This document shows positions 1 to 10,843 of a stretch of DNA of 64,000 bases, piece by piece. Below the pieces are notes generated by a model. The model was not told where the DNA came from. It worked only from the letters and a program-made list of their open reading frames with translations, and did no database searches. The first letter of the stretch is position 1. Every line of letters begins with the position of its first letter. The stretch is from Pseudomonas sp. UMAB-08 (GTDB taxonomy: Bacteria > Pseudomonadota > Gammaproteobacteria > Pseudomonadales > Pseudomonadaceae), in assembly GCF_900095225.1 (NCBI RefSeq), contig NZ_LT607418.1, positions 254,570 through 318,569 of the forward strand, in the 5' to 3' direction. The position numbers and the translations under genes were made by a program.

Positions 1-702
1 AGCCCCAGCATGCTGCAAATGACGTTTTTGCAAGGCGCGCGCCCACAAGACACTATCGAATTCAGCGTTGAGGCGCTCCAGGACGGGCGGCGCCTTTCCT
101 CCCGCCACGTCTACGGTGTCCAGGGTACCGGCCTGGTGCTCAGCGCCAACGCCAGCTTTCAAGTGGCACAGTCCGAACCCGGTGACCCGCACCGACTGCC
201 GCAACAAATGCCTGCACCGGAAGATCTGCCGACCCTCGCTGAATTAGCAGCGCGTTACCCGCTGGACAGCGAGGCCGTGCAACTGCGTTTCAGTGCCCGG
301 CCGGTACTCGATATCCGGCCGATTCACCCACACGATCATTTTGAACGCCCCGCCGACCGACGAGACATCGCTTATTGGGTGCGCTTGAACCAGCCTCTTG
401 CGGCCGAAGGCTGCCTGCACCACGCGGCGCTGGCGTACCTGTCTGACTGTTGGCTGAACGCCAGCCTGGCACCCGGGCAAGGGATGCTTGACCTCTGGCA
501 AAACCATTACGTCAGCAATCTCAACCACACGCTGTGGTTTCACAGTCTGGAGATCGACGTCAATGAGTGGTTGTTGTTCGTCAACGATGCGGTGCGCAGT
601 CTGTCCGGTCGAGGGCTGACCATGACTCACATCTACCAGCGAGACGGCCGACTGGTCGCCAGCATGGCCCAGGATTTATTGATTTCACCGCGCGATGCCT
701 GA
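1..702 (+). CDS. acyl-CoA thioesterase II (TesB-like), 5' end outside window
   Basis: The reading frame is open from base 1, so the gene starts upstream of the window; about 233 residues are visible. The visible part has the double hot-dog organisation of TesB-type thioesterases: an early segment with DGRRLSSRHVYGVQ, which matches the RDGRSFxxRRVxAxQ signature of the N-terminal hot-dog, and a C-terminal segment with HHAALAYLSDCWL and LWFHSLEIDVNEWLLF, matching the conserved AYxSD and SLDHxxWFH-type motifs. Family members hydrolyse acyl-CoA to free acid and CoA in the cytoplasm. It lies on the same strand as the MFS, CatC-like and CoA-transferase genes that follow, suggesting a role in recycling CoA in the catabolic cluster. 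The exact acyl substrate cannot be read from the sequence. Confidence 0.85.
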   Translation, partial: SPSMLQMTFLQGARPQDTIEFSVEALQDGRRLSSRHVYGVQGTGLVLSANASFQVAQSEPGDPHRLPQQMPAPEDLPTLAELAARYPLDSEAVQLRFSARPVLDIRPIHPHDHFERPADRRDIAYWVRLNQPLAAEGCLHHAALAYLSDCWLNASLAPGQGMLDLWQNHYVSNLNHTLWFHSLEIDVNEWLLFVNDAVRSLSGRGLTMTHIYQRDGRLVASMAQDLLISPRDA

Positions 703-836
703 GCTTTAGTCTGGTTGGAAGGCTGGGTTTTGCAAAGGCAAATGGGCACCACGCGTTAACTGCTGCACTCTGGATCACGGCCTCATAAGCCCAAGGTCCC
801 TCCAATAAAAAGTCCAATAACAAGAAGGACGGCGAT

Positions 837-2141
837 ATGTTCGAATGGTACAAAACCGGCTCATCACAAGAACGCAAAACGTTCTGGGCATGCTTTTCAG
901 GCTGGGCGCTGGATACCTACGACGCCCAGATGTTCAGCTTTCTGTTGCCGACCCTCATGGCGGTCTGGCAGATATCCAAGGGCGAGGCCGGGATCCTCGG
1001 CACCGCCGCGCTGCTCTCTGCCGCACTGGGCGGTTGGGCCGCGGGTATCCTCAGCGACCGCTACGGTCGGGTGCGCATTCTGATTTTCACCATTTGCTGG
1101 TTCACCGTCTTCGGGGTACTGGCAGGTTTTACTCAATCCTTCGAACAAATGCTGGTCGTGCGTACCTTGCAAGGCCTGGGCTTCGGTGGTGAGTGGGCAG
1201 TGGGTGCCGCACTGATGGCCGAAGTCATTCGTCCCGAACATCGCGGCAAGGCTTTAGGCTTCGTACAGAGCGGGTTCTCGGTGGGCTGGGCACTGTCTGC
1301 GGTGGTGATGACCGCTCTACTCGCTTACTTGCCGCCGGAGATGGCGTGGCGTGTCGCATTTTGGGTGGGGATCATTCCAGCCACGTTCGTGCTGTTCATT
1401 CGCCGCAACGTCAAGGACGCCGACATTTTCAAGGAAGCCAAGGCCGCGAGTAATGAGAAGGCCTCGATCCTCTCCGCTTTCCGCCCTTCCGTGATCCGAC
1501 TGACCCTGTTAGGCGCGCTGTTAGTGACGGGGCTGCAGGCCGCTGCCTACACCATCATGGCGTGGCTGCCAACGCTGATGGTGCAGGTCCGAGGGCTGAA
1601 GTCAGGTCCAGTCGTCATCACGATGCTGATCATGTGCGCAGGTGCGTTCGCCGGTTTCGTACTCACCGCGTACCTCTCCGATCGCTTCGGTCGTCGGCCT
1701 GCGCTGCTGGTCTTCTGCCTGGGCGCATGGATATTCACCGTGGTTTATATGCTTGTGCCGATGAGCCCCACCGTATTGATGCTGATGAGTTTTCCTGTCG
1801 GCGCCTTCGCCACGGGCATCTTCGCCGTCGTCGGTCCCTTCCTCAGCGAGCTGTTCCCTACCCACATACGCACCACTTGCATGGGCTTCTCCTACAACCT
1901 GGGTAAATCCCTGGGTGCGCTGTCCATCGCAGGCGTCGGGGTTCTGTCTGAGCGTTTTGGCCTGGCTGAAGCGATAGGCGGCTTTTGCCTGGTCGCCTAC
2001 GCCTTGGCAATTATCGCCGTGTTGCTGCTACCAGAGACCCGCGGTGTGCGTCTGGAAGATATCGACGCCAATCTGGGTCACAACCTAGACGATCACGATG
2101 CCAGGGTTGCCGACCATACCTTGATCAACAACAAAATCTAA
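837..2141 (+). CDS. MFS transporter, aromatic acid:H+ symporter-like (AAHS type)
   Basis: A 434-residue protein of the usual length for a 12-helix major facilitator. Both halves carry the loop 2-3 signature (SDRYGRVRI near residue 77 and SDRFGRRPA near residue 280), and the LQGLGFGGEWAVGAALMAEV stretch near residue 110 is typical of the sugar/aromatic acid symporter branch. It would import an organic acid with protons across the inner membrane. The start is preceded by a purine-rich GAAGGACGG ribosome site. It sits between the thioesterase and the CatC-like gene on the plus strand, so a catabolic substrate or a side product of the neighbouring pathway is the likely cargo. The cargo is inferred from context only. 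Confidence 0.85.
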   Translation: MFEWYKTGSSQERKTFWACFSGWALDTYDAQMFSFLLPTLMAVWQISKGEAGILGTAALLSAALGGWAAGILSDRYGRVRILIFTICWFTVFGVLAGFTQSFEQMLVVRTLQGLGFGGEWAVGAALMAEVIRPEHRGKALGFVQSGFSVGWALSAVVMTALLAYLPPEMAWRVAFWVGIIPATFVLFIRRNVKDADIFKEAKAASNEKASILSAFRPSVIRLTLLGALLVTGLQAAAYTIMAWLPTLMVQVRGLKSGPVVITMLIMCAGAFAGFVLTAYLSDRFGRRPALLVFCLGAWIFTVVYMLVPMSPTVLMLMSFPVGAFATGIFAVVGPFLSELFPTHIRTTCMGFSYNLGKSLGALSIAGVGVLSERFGLAEAIGGFCLVAYALAIIAVLLLPETRGVRLEDIDANLGHNLDDHDARVADHTLINNKI

Positions 2142-2155
2142 TTGGAGTAGAACCC

Positions 2156-2434
2156 ATGCTTTATCACGTAAAAATGGACGTAAACATTCCTCGCGATATC
2201 CCTGCCGACACAGTGGAGGCGATCAAAATTGCCGAGAAGAAACGCGCCACCGAGCTTCAAGAAGCAGGGAAATGGCCGCATCTGTGGCGAATAGTCGGGC
2301 AATATTCGAACATCAGCATCCTCGACGTGGCCAGCAACGACGAACTGCATGAGCTGCTGTCCAGCCTGCCACTGTTCCCGTACATGACCCTCCAGGTCAC
2401 GCCCTTGGCCAAGCACCCCTCCTCAATCGTCTGA
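2156..2434 (+). CDS. catC: muconolactone delta-isomerase-like protein
   Basis: A 92-residue protein matching the length of CatC. The start MLYHVKMDV, the central KWPHLWRIVGQY and the C-terminal LPLFPYMTLQVTPLAKHPSSI correspond closely to the conserved blocks of muconolactone isomerase (MLFHVKM, WRHLWRIAGHY, LPLFPYM, HPSSI). Family members form a decamer that isomerises muconolactone to 3-oxoadipate enol-lactone in the ortho-cleavage branch. Here it lies 14 bases after the MFS gene with its own GGAG site, and no catA or catB is visible nearby, so it may act on a different lactone. A GC-rich hairpin follows the stop codon. Confidence 0.85.
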   Translation: MLYHVKMDVNIPRDIPADTVEAIKIAEKKRATELQEAGKWPHLWRIVGQYSNISILDVASNDELHELLSSLPLFPYMTLQVTPLAKHPSSIV

Positions 2435-2440
2435 AGACCA

Positions 2441-2460
2441 CGGCGGCCTTCGCGCCGCCG
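2441..2460 (+). terminator. possible terminator hairpin after catC-like gene
   Basis: Seven-base-pair GC stem (CGGCGGC / GCCGCCG) with a six-base CTTCGC loop directly after the CatC-like stop codon. The following run is pyrimidine-rich but not a clean T-tract, so termination may be partial. Confidence 0.5.
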
Positions 2461-2534
2461 CTTCTCCCTACCTTTTATTGGCGCTTTGGCTACCCAACCA
2501 GTAGCTGCGGCTGACTGTTGCCGAGAATTCCCAG

Positions 2535-3827
2535 ATGCCACAGCTCTTGCACCTCGAATCGCTGGACCTGGCCGCACTGATTCAACCTGGTGACACGGTG
2601 ATGTGGGGCCAGGCCAACGCCGAGCCCCTGCCATTGACCCAGGCATTGATGGCCCAGCGGAAAAAAATTGGCAGGTTCCGGGTGATGTTAGGGATCTCCA
2701 ACAGCCCGACCTGTACGCCCGAGCACACCGATCACGTGGATTTCATCGCTTATTGCGGCGCGGGAGCCAACCGCGAGCTGGCTAACGCCGGTTTGCTGGA
2801 GGTGATGCCCAGCCACTATTCCGACCTACCGTACCTGATCAGCAGCGGCGCTTTGCGTATCGATGTGTTGATGCTGCAACTGGCGCCCGCCAATGCCGAG
2901 GGCCGCTACAGCCTGAGCCTGGCCAACGAGTATTTGCTGCCGGCGCTCGACAGCGCTCGCCTGGTGATTGCAGAAATCAATGCTCGGGCCCCCTGGACTT
3001 ACGGCGACCGGACCTTGGGCGACGATGACTTGGACGCCATCCTGTTCACCGATCGGGCGCCCATGGAAAATCCGGTCAGCCCTGTCCGGGAAGTCGATCA
3101 GCGCATCGCCAGGCATATCGCCGGCCTGATCGAGGATGGCGCCACCCTGCAAATGGGCATCGGTGCCATACCCGACGCTGTCTTGAGTGCATTAGGCGAA
3201 CATATCCATTTGGGCGTGCATTCAGGCAGCCTTGGCGATGGTGTGGCACGCCTGATGCTAAGCGGTGTTATCACCAACCAGCGCAAGACGATCGACCGAG
3301 GCATCAGCGTAGGTGGCATTCTCATGGGAAGCCGCCTGCTTCATGACTATGCTCACCACAACCCGGCCATTCAATTACGCTCGACACGCTATACCCACGA
3401 TGCGCACATCCTTGAGAGCATCGACAAACTGGTTGCGATCAACTCAGCCGTCGAAGTCGACCTGACCGGTCAGGTTAATTCGGAGTTGGCCGCAGGCAAC
3501 TACGTCGGCGCCATCGGCGGAGCGGTCGACTTTATCCGTGGCGCACGGCGCTCAAAAGGCGGATTGCCCATTATCGCGCTGCCGTCAACCGCGGGCAGCC
3601 ATAGCAGAATCGTGGCGAGGTTAAACGGACCGGTAACCATTGCACGTAGCGACGCGGTCATTGTCGTCACCGAGTACGGCGTAGCCGATCTGCGCGGCAT
3701 GACTCTCAATCAGCGAATCACAAAATTGCTGGACATCGCCCATCCTGAACACAGGGCTGCACTTCAGGCGCAACTTGATAATTTCACTGGCGTGGCTCAA
3801 AGGGGTCAGTCTTCAGCGAAAACGTGA
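2535..3827 (+). CDS. acetyl-CoA hydrolase/CoA-transferase family protein
   Basis: A 430-residue member of the acetyl-CoA hydrolase/4-hydroxybutyrate CoA-transferase family. Recognisable blocks are ATLQMGIGAIPDAVLSAL (residues about 203-220), the GVHSGSLGDGV segment, SAVEVDLTGQVNSE with the glutamate expected to form the gamma-glutamyl-CoA intermediate, and YVGAIGGAVDFIRGA. The C-terminal VVTEYGVADLRG is also characteristic. Such enzymes move CoA between acyl-CoA and a carboxylate in the cytoplasm. It is the last plus-strand gene before the minus-strand catabolic array. Substrate specificity (acetate, succinate or a ring-cleavage acid) is not determined. Confidence 0.85.
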   Translation: MPQLLHLESLDLAALIQPGDTVMWGQANAEPLPLTQALMAQRKKIGRFRVMLGISNSPTCTPEHTDHVDFIAYCGAGANRELANAGLLEVMPSHYSDLPYLISSGALRIDVLMLQLAPANAEGRYSLSLANEYLLPALDSARLVIAEINARAPWTYGDRTLGDDDLDAILFTDRAPMENPVSPVREVDQRIARHIAGLIEDGATLQMGIGAIPDAVLSALGEHIHLGVHSGSLGDGVARLMLSGVITNQRKTIDRGISVGGILMGSRLLHDYAHHNPAIQLRSTRYTHDAHILESIDKLVAINSAVEVDLTGQVNSELAAGNYVGAIGGAVDFIRGARRSKGGLPIIALPSTAGSHSRIVARLNGPVTIARSDAVIVVTEYGVADLRGMTLNQRITKLLDIAHPEHRAALQAQLDNFTGVAQRGQSSAKT

Positions 3828-3882
3828 CGGCTCAACGCCACTAAACACTTGGGTATTTGTCGCAAGCCTTGAGCCGTTCTTT

Positions 3883-4053
3883 CTATTGCGGCCATCCTTT
3901 AAACGTAACAGGCAAGCTGCAGGGGACGTTAAGGCCTTGGCATATATATGCCTGCCCTGCGAGCTTTTGCTTAGGTTCGAGACTTCCCAGCCAGAATGGC
4001 AACGCCAACAATGCCAACACAAGTAACGTCAGAATTATTTTTTTTATGTTCAT
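3883..4053 (-). CDS. small putative single-span membrane protein, unknown function
   Basis: A 56-codon frame starting ATG at 4053 behind a GAGG site 6 bases upstream. The product has a basic start (MNIKK), a strongly hydrophobic helix over residues 6-22, and a short exported-looking tail with two cysteines (YICQGLNVPCSLP). It could be a small membrane-anchored or secreted peptide. Its ribosome site lies exactly where the broken flavoprotein fragment (4050-4145) ends, so the frame belongs to the DNA to the left of a rearrangement joint. I do not recognise a family. Coding is supported only by the start signal and the membrane-like composition. Confidence 0.4.
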   Translation of the reverse strand: MNIKKIILTLLVLALLALPFWLGSLEPKQKLAGQAYICQGLNVPCSLPVTFKGWPQ

Positions 4054-4145
4054 CCCTTACCTCGAGCCCCTTGCGTGCGAGCGGAAAGTGCCGCGCAAAG
4101 CCCGGCGTTGCCACTGCCCAGCACTATTAGGTCGTAATGGTGCAT
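4050..4145 (-). pseudogene. N-terminal fragment of FAD-dependent dehydrogenase
   Basis: The frame starts ATG at 4145 behind an AGGAACGG site, 112 bases after the C-C hydrolase stop codon, and encodes 31 residues. Residues 3-27 are a typical Rossmann FAD-binding start (YDLIVLGSGNAGLCAALSAR). After TQGAR the family sequence is lost and the frame closes. The missing remainder of this protein type, beginning just after the dinucleotide-binding region, is found at 24829-26134 on the same strand. Only about 15-20 residues of the family alignment appear absent between the two parts. I read this as the last gene of the ancestral operon cut by a rearrangement. Confidence 0.75.
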
Positions 4146-4257
4146 ATCCGTTCCTGGTCTATCTGCTTGTGCTGCAGGAAGGTACGTCATCCTTGCTCGA
4201 CGCCCCTCTGCACGGAAGCGCACAGGGAGGCTTGAGCGGCACTGTTCAGGCGCGTGC

Positions 4258-6160
<1,903 letters not shown>

Positions 6161-6171
6161 GGCGATTCTCC

Positions 6172-7107
6172 TTAGGCGTTCAGCATCGACAGCGCCATGC
6201 GCTCGGCGGTGGCCAAGGCAGCGGAGGTCATGATGTCGAGGTTGCCGGCATAGGCTGGCAGGTAGTGGGCGGCGCCTTCGACTTCGAGGAAGATCGAGGT
6301 CTTCAGCCCGGAGAACGTGCCCAACCCAGGGATCTTCAGCGGTGCCGACTCAGGGATGACGTCGAACTGCACCTTTTGCTTGAGGCGGTAGCCCGGCACG
6401 TAGGCTTCTACCGCAGCGGCCATTTCTTCAATAGACGCTTCGATCTCAGCCTGGTCGGCGGCTTCGGACAGCACGAACACCGTGTCACGCATCATCAATG
6501 GCGGCTCGGCCGGGTTCATCACGATGATCGCTTTACCCTTGGCTGCGCCGCCAATGACTTCGATGGCCTTGGAGGTGGTCTCAGTGAACTCGTCAATGTT
6601 GGCGCGCGTGCCGGGACCGGCAGATTTACTGGCAATCGAGGCGACGATTTCGGCGTAATGCACCTTGGCGATACGCGAGACCGCCGCGACCATCGGAATA
6701 GTGGCCTGGCCGCCGCAGGTGACCATGTTGACGTTGAGCTGATCGAGGTTCTGCTCCAGGTTGACCACCGGCACGCAGTATGGGCCGATGGCGGCCGGGG
6801 TCAGGTCAATCAGGCGGATGCCCGGTTTGATCGACCGCAGGAACGCGTCGTTCTTCACATGAGCACCGGCCGAGGTGGCATCGAACACGAAGTCGATGTC
6901 CTTGAATACGTCCATGCGGGTCAGACCTGCAACGCCTTCATGGGTGATGGCCACGCCCATGCGCTGCGCGCGGGCCAGGCCATCGGAGGCCGGGTCGATG
7001 CCGACCATGACCGCCATTTCCAGGTGCTTGGCGTTGCGCAGAATCTTGATCATCAGGTCGGTGCCGATGTTGCCGGAACCGACGATGGCGACTTTGAGTT
7101 TATTCAT
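6172..7107 (-). CDS. mhpF: acetaldehyde dehydrogenase (acylating)
   Basis: A 311-residue protein that begins [18 protein letters not shown], a Rossmann NAD-binding start, with the active-site cysteine in [16 protein letters not shown] near residue 130 and the [16 protein letters not shown] segment of the family. The longer upstream frame is not used because MNKLKV matches the family start. It oxidises acetaldehyde to acetyl-CoA with NAD+ and CoA in the cytoplasm. It lies between the hydratase and aldolase genes, the standard D-F-E order of meta-cleavage lower pathways. Confidence 0.93.
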   Translation of the reverse strand: MNKLKVAIVGSGNIGTDLMIKILRNAKHLEMAVMVGIDPASDGLARAQRMGVAITHEGVAGLTRMDVFKDIDFVFDATSAGAHVKNDAFLRSIKPGIRLIDLTPAAIGPYCVPVVNLEQNLDQLNVNMVTCGGQATIPMVAAVSRIAKVHYAEIVASIASKSAGPGTRANIDEFTETTSKAIEVIGGAAKGKAIIVMNPAEPPLMMRDTVFVLSEAADQAEIEASIEEMAAAVEAYVPGYRLKQKVQFDVIPESAPLKIPGLGTFSGLKTSIFLEVEGAAHYLPAYAGNLDIMTSAALATAERMALSMLNA

Positions 7108-7123
7108 TGTGTTTGCCTCAGGC

Positions 7124-7912
7124 TTAAACGAAACGCACAGAACAGCCGCCGATTCCGGCGATGCTGACCCGCAAGTTGTCTCCGGCAACGACCGGCACCA
7201 TGGCCGACAGCGCACCGGATAAAATCACCTCCCCTGCCTTGAGGCTCATGCCCAGCTCACCGAGGGTGTTGGCCAGCCAGGCCACGGCAATGGCTGGCGA
7301 GCCCATGGTTGCGGCGCCCGCGCCAGTCCCAACCACCTGGCCGTTCTTCTCCAACACCATCCCCGTGGTGTACAGGTCCAGCTGGCGTGGATCGACCAGC
7401 CGGTCTCCGAGCACGAACACACCACAGGAGGCGTTGTCGGCAACCGTGTCCTGGATTTTGATTTGCCAGTTGCGAACCCGTGAGTCGACGATTTCAAAGC
7501 AGGCCATCACCCCCTCGGTTGCCCGCAGAACATCGGCCACCGTGACGCCGGGCCCAGCCAGATCGTGCTTGAGGACGAAAGCAATTTCGCCTTCGGCCTT
7601 GGGCTGAATCAATGTAGACATGTCCACCGCATCGCCCTGATTGACCACCATACGGTCGGTCAACTGGCCGAAATCAGGCTGACCGACACCGAGCATGTCC
7701 ATCACTGCCTTGCTGGTGACACCGATTTTTTTGCCGATGATCCGCTCGCCCTGTTCCAGTCTCCGGGCCATCAGGCGTTGCTGAATGGCGTAAGCATGAG
7801 CCAGGGTCAAATGCGGGTAGCGCTCGGTCAAAGGGGCAATCGCCTCAACCGATTTCAGTGCATGAAACAGCTCGTCACCCAGTGCATCAATATTGATGAA
7901 GGTATCGGTCAC
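7124..7912 (-). CDS. mhpD: 2-keto-4-pentenoate hydratase
   Basis: A 262-residue member of the fumarylacetoacetase-fold hydratase family, with [17 protein letters not shown] near residue 60, [12 protein letters not shown] near residue 102 containing metal ligands, and [16 protein letters not shown]. It adds water to 2-hydroxypenta-2,4-dienoate to give 4-hydroxy-2-oxovalerate. I chose the GTG at 7912 because AGGAGG lies 8 bases upstream and the family alignment begins there. An ATG at 7951 that overlaps the preceding stop (ATGA) would add 13 residues and cannot be excluded. Confidence 0.9.
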   Translation of the reverse strand: MTDTFINIDALGDELFHALKSVEAIAPLTERYPHLTLAHAYAIQQRLMARRLEQGERIIGKKIGVTSKAVMDMLGVGQPDFGQLTDRMVVNQGDAVDMSTLIQPKAEGEIAFVLKHDLAGPGVTVADVLRATEGVMACFEIVDSRVRNWQIKIQDTVADNASCGVFVLGDRLVDPRQLDLYTTGMVLEKNGQVVGTGAGAATMGSPAIAVAWLANTLGELGMSLKAGEVILSGALSAMVPVVAGDNLRVSIAGIGGCSVRFV

Positions 7913-7947
7913 AGTCAGGTCCTCCTGCGAGTTAAAAGGAATAGGCG

Positions 7948-8403
7948 TCATGGGGCTTCAGCCGATCGAATGGCGTCGTATCCGGCAGTGGCGCAGCCGG
8001 CGTCTTGTTCTTCACTGGCGCCGGATACTCCAATTGCCCCCAGCAACCTGGAGCCGAGCATTAGCGGAAACGCTCCACCCATAGGCACCATCCTGGGTCG
8101 GGAGATCAGGCATTGACGTACGTGCTCGTCGGCGTGCCTCATCAGGTTGGCCAAGGCACACGTGGGCATCGAGAAGGACACAGCGGTCCAGGCCTTGTCC
8201 TGTGCGATATCGATCGAATGCAGCGATGCGCCTGGAATGCGTGAGAACCCCAGTAAATGCCCGCCGGCATCAACCACCGCGACACTGACCTGGAGCCCTT
8301 TTTCCTGGGCATACAACAGCGCTGCGGCAATGGCCCGGTCGACCATTGGCAGGCTCAGCGGGTCAGCCAGGCAGAAATCATCGACAGTGAGCGACGAGTT
8401 CAT
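7948..8403 (-). CDS. GlcG/HbpS-family protein
   Basis: A 151-residue protein with the features of the GlcG/HbpS (heme-binding-like) family: AIAAALLYAQEKGLQVSVAVVDAGGHLLGFSRIPGA near the N-terminus, DKAWTAVSFSMPT in the middle, and GGAFPLMLGSRLLGAIGVSGAS near the C-terminus. Family members form multimers and are often found in catabolic operons, but their biochemical role is mostly unclear. The start overlaps the RND stop codon by four bases, so it is probably translationally coupled. It could be an accessory or ligand-binding protein of the pathway. Confidence 0.8.
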   Translation of the reverse strand: MNSSLTVDDFCLADPLSLPMVDRAIAAALLYAQEKGLQVSVAVVDAGGHLLGFSRIPGASLHSIDIAQDKAWTAVSFSMPTCALANLMRHADEHVRQCLISRPRMVPMGGAFPLMLGSRLLGAIGVSGASEEQDAGCATAGYDAIRSAEAP

Positions 8404-10823
8404 ACAAGCACCTCGCTGGCTTCAACTACGGTGCTCGCTGACTTCGGTTTGAGAAGGAAGCACGCCAGCGCCGGAATCAGCACCAGTGCCACGAGCATGT
8501 TGCAGAGGAACATGAAGGTCAGCAGGATGCCCATGTCCGCCTGGAACTTGATGGGCGAGAAAATCCAGGTGACCACGCCCAGGGACAAGGTGATGCCGGT
8601 GAACACCACCACGCGACCGGTGAACATCAGCGCTTGATAATAGGCCTGGGACAGACTCGCCCCGCACTTGAGCCAGAACAGCGTTACGCTGAGGATATAA
8701 AGCGCATAGTCGACGCCAATGCCGACCCCCAGCGCCACCACCGGCAGCGTGGCAACCTTAAGTCCCATGTCGAGTTTGACCATCAACGCTTCGGCCAGCA
8801 CCGAGGTCAGAACCAGCGGCACGATGGCGCAGACCACCGCACGCCAGGAGCGGAAGGCAATAAAACACAACAGCGTTACAGCCAGGTAGACCCCCAACAA
8901 CATCCGCCCATTGGCTTGTTTGACCACGATATTGGTGGCGCTCTCGATCCCGGCATTGCCTGCTGCCAGCAGGAAACTGGCCGCGTTGTCGTTGTGCCGG
9001 GCGGCAAACCGCTCAGTCACTTCCACCACCGAGACCAAGGTGTCCGCTTTGTGATCTTTGAGGTAGACATACACCGACAGCAGATCGCAGGTCGCATTGA
9101 ACAGCTCGCGCGGCGAGCGAACGGCAGCGGAGTTGATCGTCGACTGATTGGGCAACAGCTCATCCCACTTCAGATTGCCCTCATTCATACCGACGTTGAC
9201 CTTACGCGCCAGCCCGGCAATGGAGTTGGTGCCTTCGACACCCGGCAGTTGCCGCAAGCGCCATTCCAACTCCTCGACCTTGCGCAGGGTGCCGTAGTCG
9301 ACGCACTGCCCGGCAGGTGTTTCGACCATGACCACGAACACGTCACTGCTGGCCTGGTAATGATTGATGATGAAACCGTTATCCTGGTTGTAACGCGAGT
9401 CGGCCCGCAGCTCCGGCGCACCTGGATCAAGGTCGCCGACCTTGAGTTGCTCGCTGGCTTTAAAGGCGAACAGCCCGACAACAACGGCCACAAAAAGCGC
9501 CAGAATTGCGGTACGTGGCTGGGTGAATCGAACGAGCAGGCGCATCATCAATGGCGTGCGCCCGCCCACCTGCTCCATGTCACTTTCGTTCTTCAGGCTA
9601 CGCTGCGCCGCTTTGGTCGACACCCCGGTGAAAGACAGCGTGATCGGCAACAGAGCCAGGTTGGTAAAGACCAGAATGCCGACACCCACACTGGCGATGA
9701 TCGCGAGTTCCTGAATGACCGGCACGTCGACGATGGTCAGCACGGCAAAACCGACGACGTCCGCCAGCAACGCAGTCATGCCCGCGGCAAACAGTCGACG
9801 GAAGGTGTAGCGGGCAGCAATCAAACGATGAGTACCACGCCCGATGTCCTGCATGATGCCGTTCATTTTCTGCGCGCCATGACTGACGCCGATGGCATAG
9901 ACCAGAAACGGTATCAGGATCGAATACGGGTTCAGCTCATAGCCCAACAACGGCAACATACCGAGTAACCACACCACTCCGACCAGGGTGCACGCCTGCA
10001 CCATCAGCGTGCTGCGCCAGCAACGCGTGAAGTAGTAAAGAATGCTCGACGTAATCAACACCGCGACGGCAAAGAAACCCAGGACTGCATACAAGCCAGA
10101 GATCAGGTCGCCCATGACCTTTGCGAAACCAATGATATGGATGTCAACGCCCTTGGCCGCATAACGACTGCGAATGTCCTCCAGCGCATCGGCGAGCTTC
10201 TTGTAATCGAGTGCCTGACCGGTTTTCGGATTGATATCCAGCAAAGGCATCTGAACGATGGTCGAGCGCAGATCTCGAGCGACCAACTGACCGATTTCGC
10301 CAGAGCGTTCGACATTGGCACGTAAAATTTCAAGGCTCTTTTTACTGCCATTAAAGCTGTCCTGAACCACCGGACCGCCATCGAAGCCCTCCTCGGTAAC
10401 GCCCTGCCAGCGGGTCAGGGGCGTCCACAACGAGCGCATGAACGCTCGGTCAACACCGGGCACCAGGTACAGGTCGTCATTGATCTGGCGCAGGGTGTCC
10501 ATGTATTCGGCGCTATAAATAGTGCCTTCGCCCTGCACCGCGACCGCTACGCGCAGGGTGTTAGCCGAGCCCTTGAGATCATCCGCGTGTTTCAAGTAGT
10601 TGAGAATGAACTTATGGTTCGCAGGGATGGTTTTGAGGAAGCTGGCGTTTAGCCGCACCTGAGTCGCCGACAGGCTGAAAAAGGCCGTTAACAGCAAACA
10701 GAACACCACGACCGTCAACCGGTGATTGAACAGCAGACGCTCAAGGCGATTGCCCGAGGACGTGTTGAAGTCCTCAAGCCTGGCGATGGTCGGAAAGCCA
10801 TCTGAAGAAGTGCCGATACCCAT
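8400..10823 (-). CDS. RND-superfamily (MMPL-type) transporter
   Basis: An 807-residue membrane protein with the two-fold RND layout: one helix near residue 35, a periplasmic loop of roughly 170 residues, five clustered helices over about 220-390, a second single helix near 440, another large periplasmic loop, and a last helix cluster from about 640. The motif LLADVVGFAVLTIVDVPVIQELAI is typical of the hydrophobe exporter branch. Such proteins move hydrophobic molecules across or out of the inner membrane using proton force. It lies directly after the YCF48-like gene and overlaps the GlcG-like start. The DUF1302, DUF1329, YCF48 and RND genes form one envelope module here. Confidence 0.88.
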   Translation of the reverse strand: MGIGTSSDGFPTIARLEDFNTSSGNRLERLLFNHRLTVVVFCLLLTAFFSLSATQVRLNASFLKTIPANHKFILNYLKHADDLKGSANTLRVAVAVQGEGTIYSAEYMDTLRQINDDLYLVPGVDRAFMRSLWTPLTRWQGVTEEGFDGGPVVQDSFNGSKKSLEILRANVERSGEIGQLVARDLRSTIVQMPLLDINPKTGQALDYKKLADALEDIRSRYAAKGVDIHIIGFAKVMGDLISGLYAVLGFFAVAVLITSSILYYFTRCWRSTLMVQACTLVGVVWLLGMLPLLGYELNPYSILIPFLVYAIGVSHGAQKMNGIMQDIGRGTHRLIAARYTFRRLFAAGMTALLADVVGFAVLTIVDVPVIQELAIIASVGVGILVFTNLALLPITLSFTGVSTKAAQRSLKNESDMEQVGGRTPLMMRLLVRFTQPRTAILALFVAVVVGLFAFKASEQLKVGDLDPGAPELRADSRYNQDNGFIINHYQASSDVFVVMVETPAGQCVDYGTLRKVEELEWRLRQLPGVEGTNSIAGLARKVNVGMNEGNLKWDELLPNQSTINSAAVRSPRELFNATCDLLSVYVYLKDHKADTLVSVVEVTERFAARHNDNAASFLLAAGNAGIESATNIVVKQANGRMLLGVYLAVTLLCFIAFRSWRAVVCAIVPLVLTSVLAEALMVKLDMGLKVATLPVVALGVGIGVDYALYILSVTLFWLKCGASLSQAYYQALMFTGRVVVFTGITLSLGVVTWIFSPIKFQADMGILLTFMFLCNMLVALVLIPALACFLLKPKSASTVVEASEVLV

Positions 10824-10843
10824 TTTATTAACCCCTTACAGGT

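Noticed and set aside
703..836. Possible sigma-54 promoter before the MFS gene (GGCTGGGTTTTGC near 720-732)
   Set aside because: The GG to GC spacing is nine bases instead of ten and no TGGC box is complete.
8634..9968. Long plus-strand frame over the RND transporter gene
   Set aside because: It is antisense to an obvious membrane protein and its translation is rich in His, Gln and Arg, as expected for a shadow frame.
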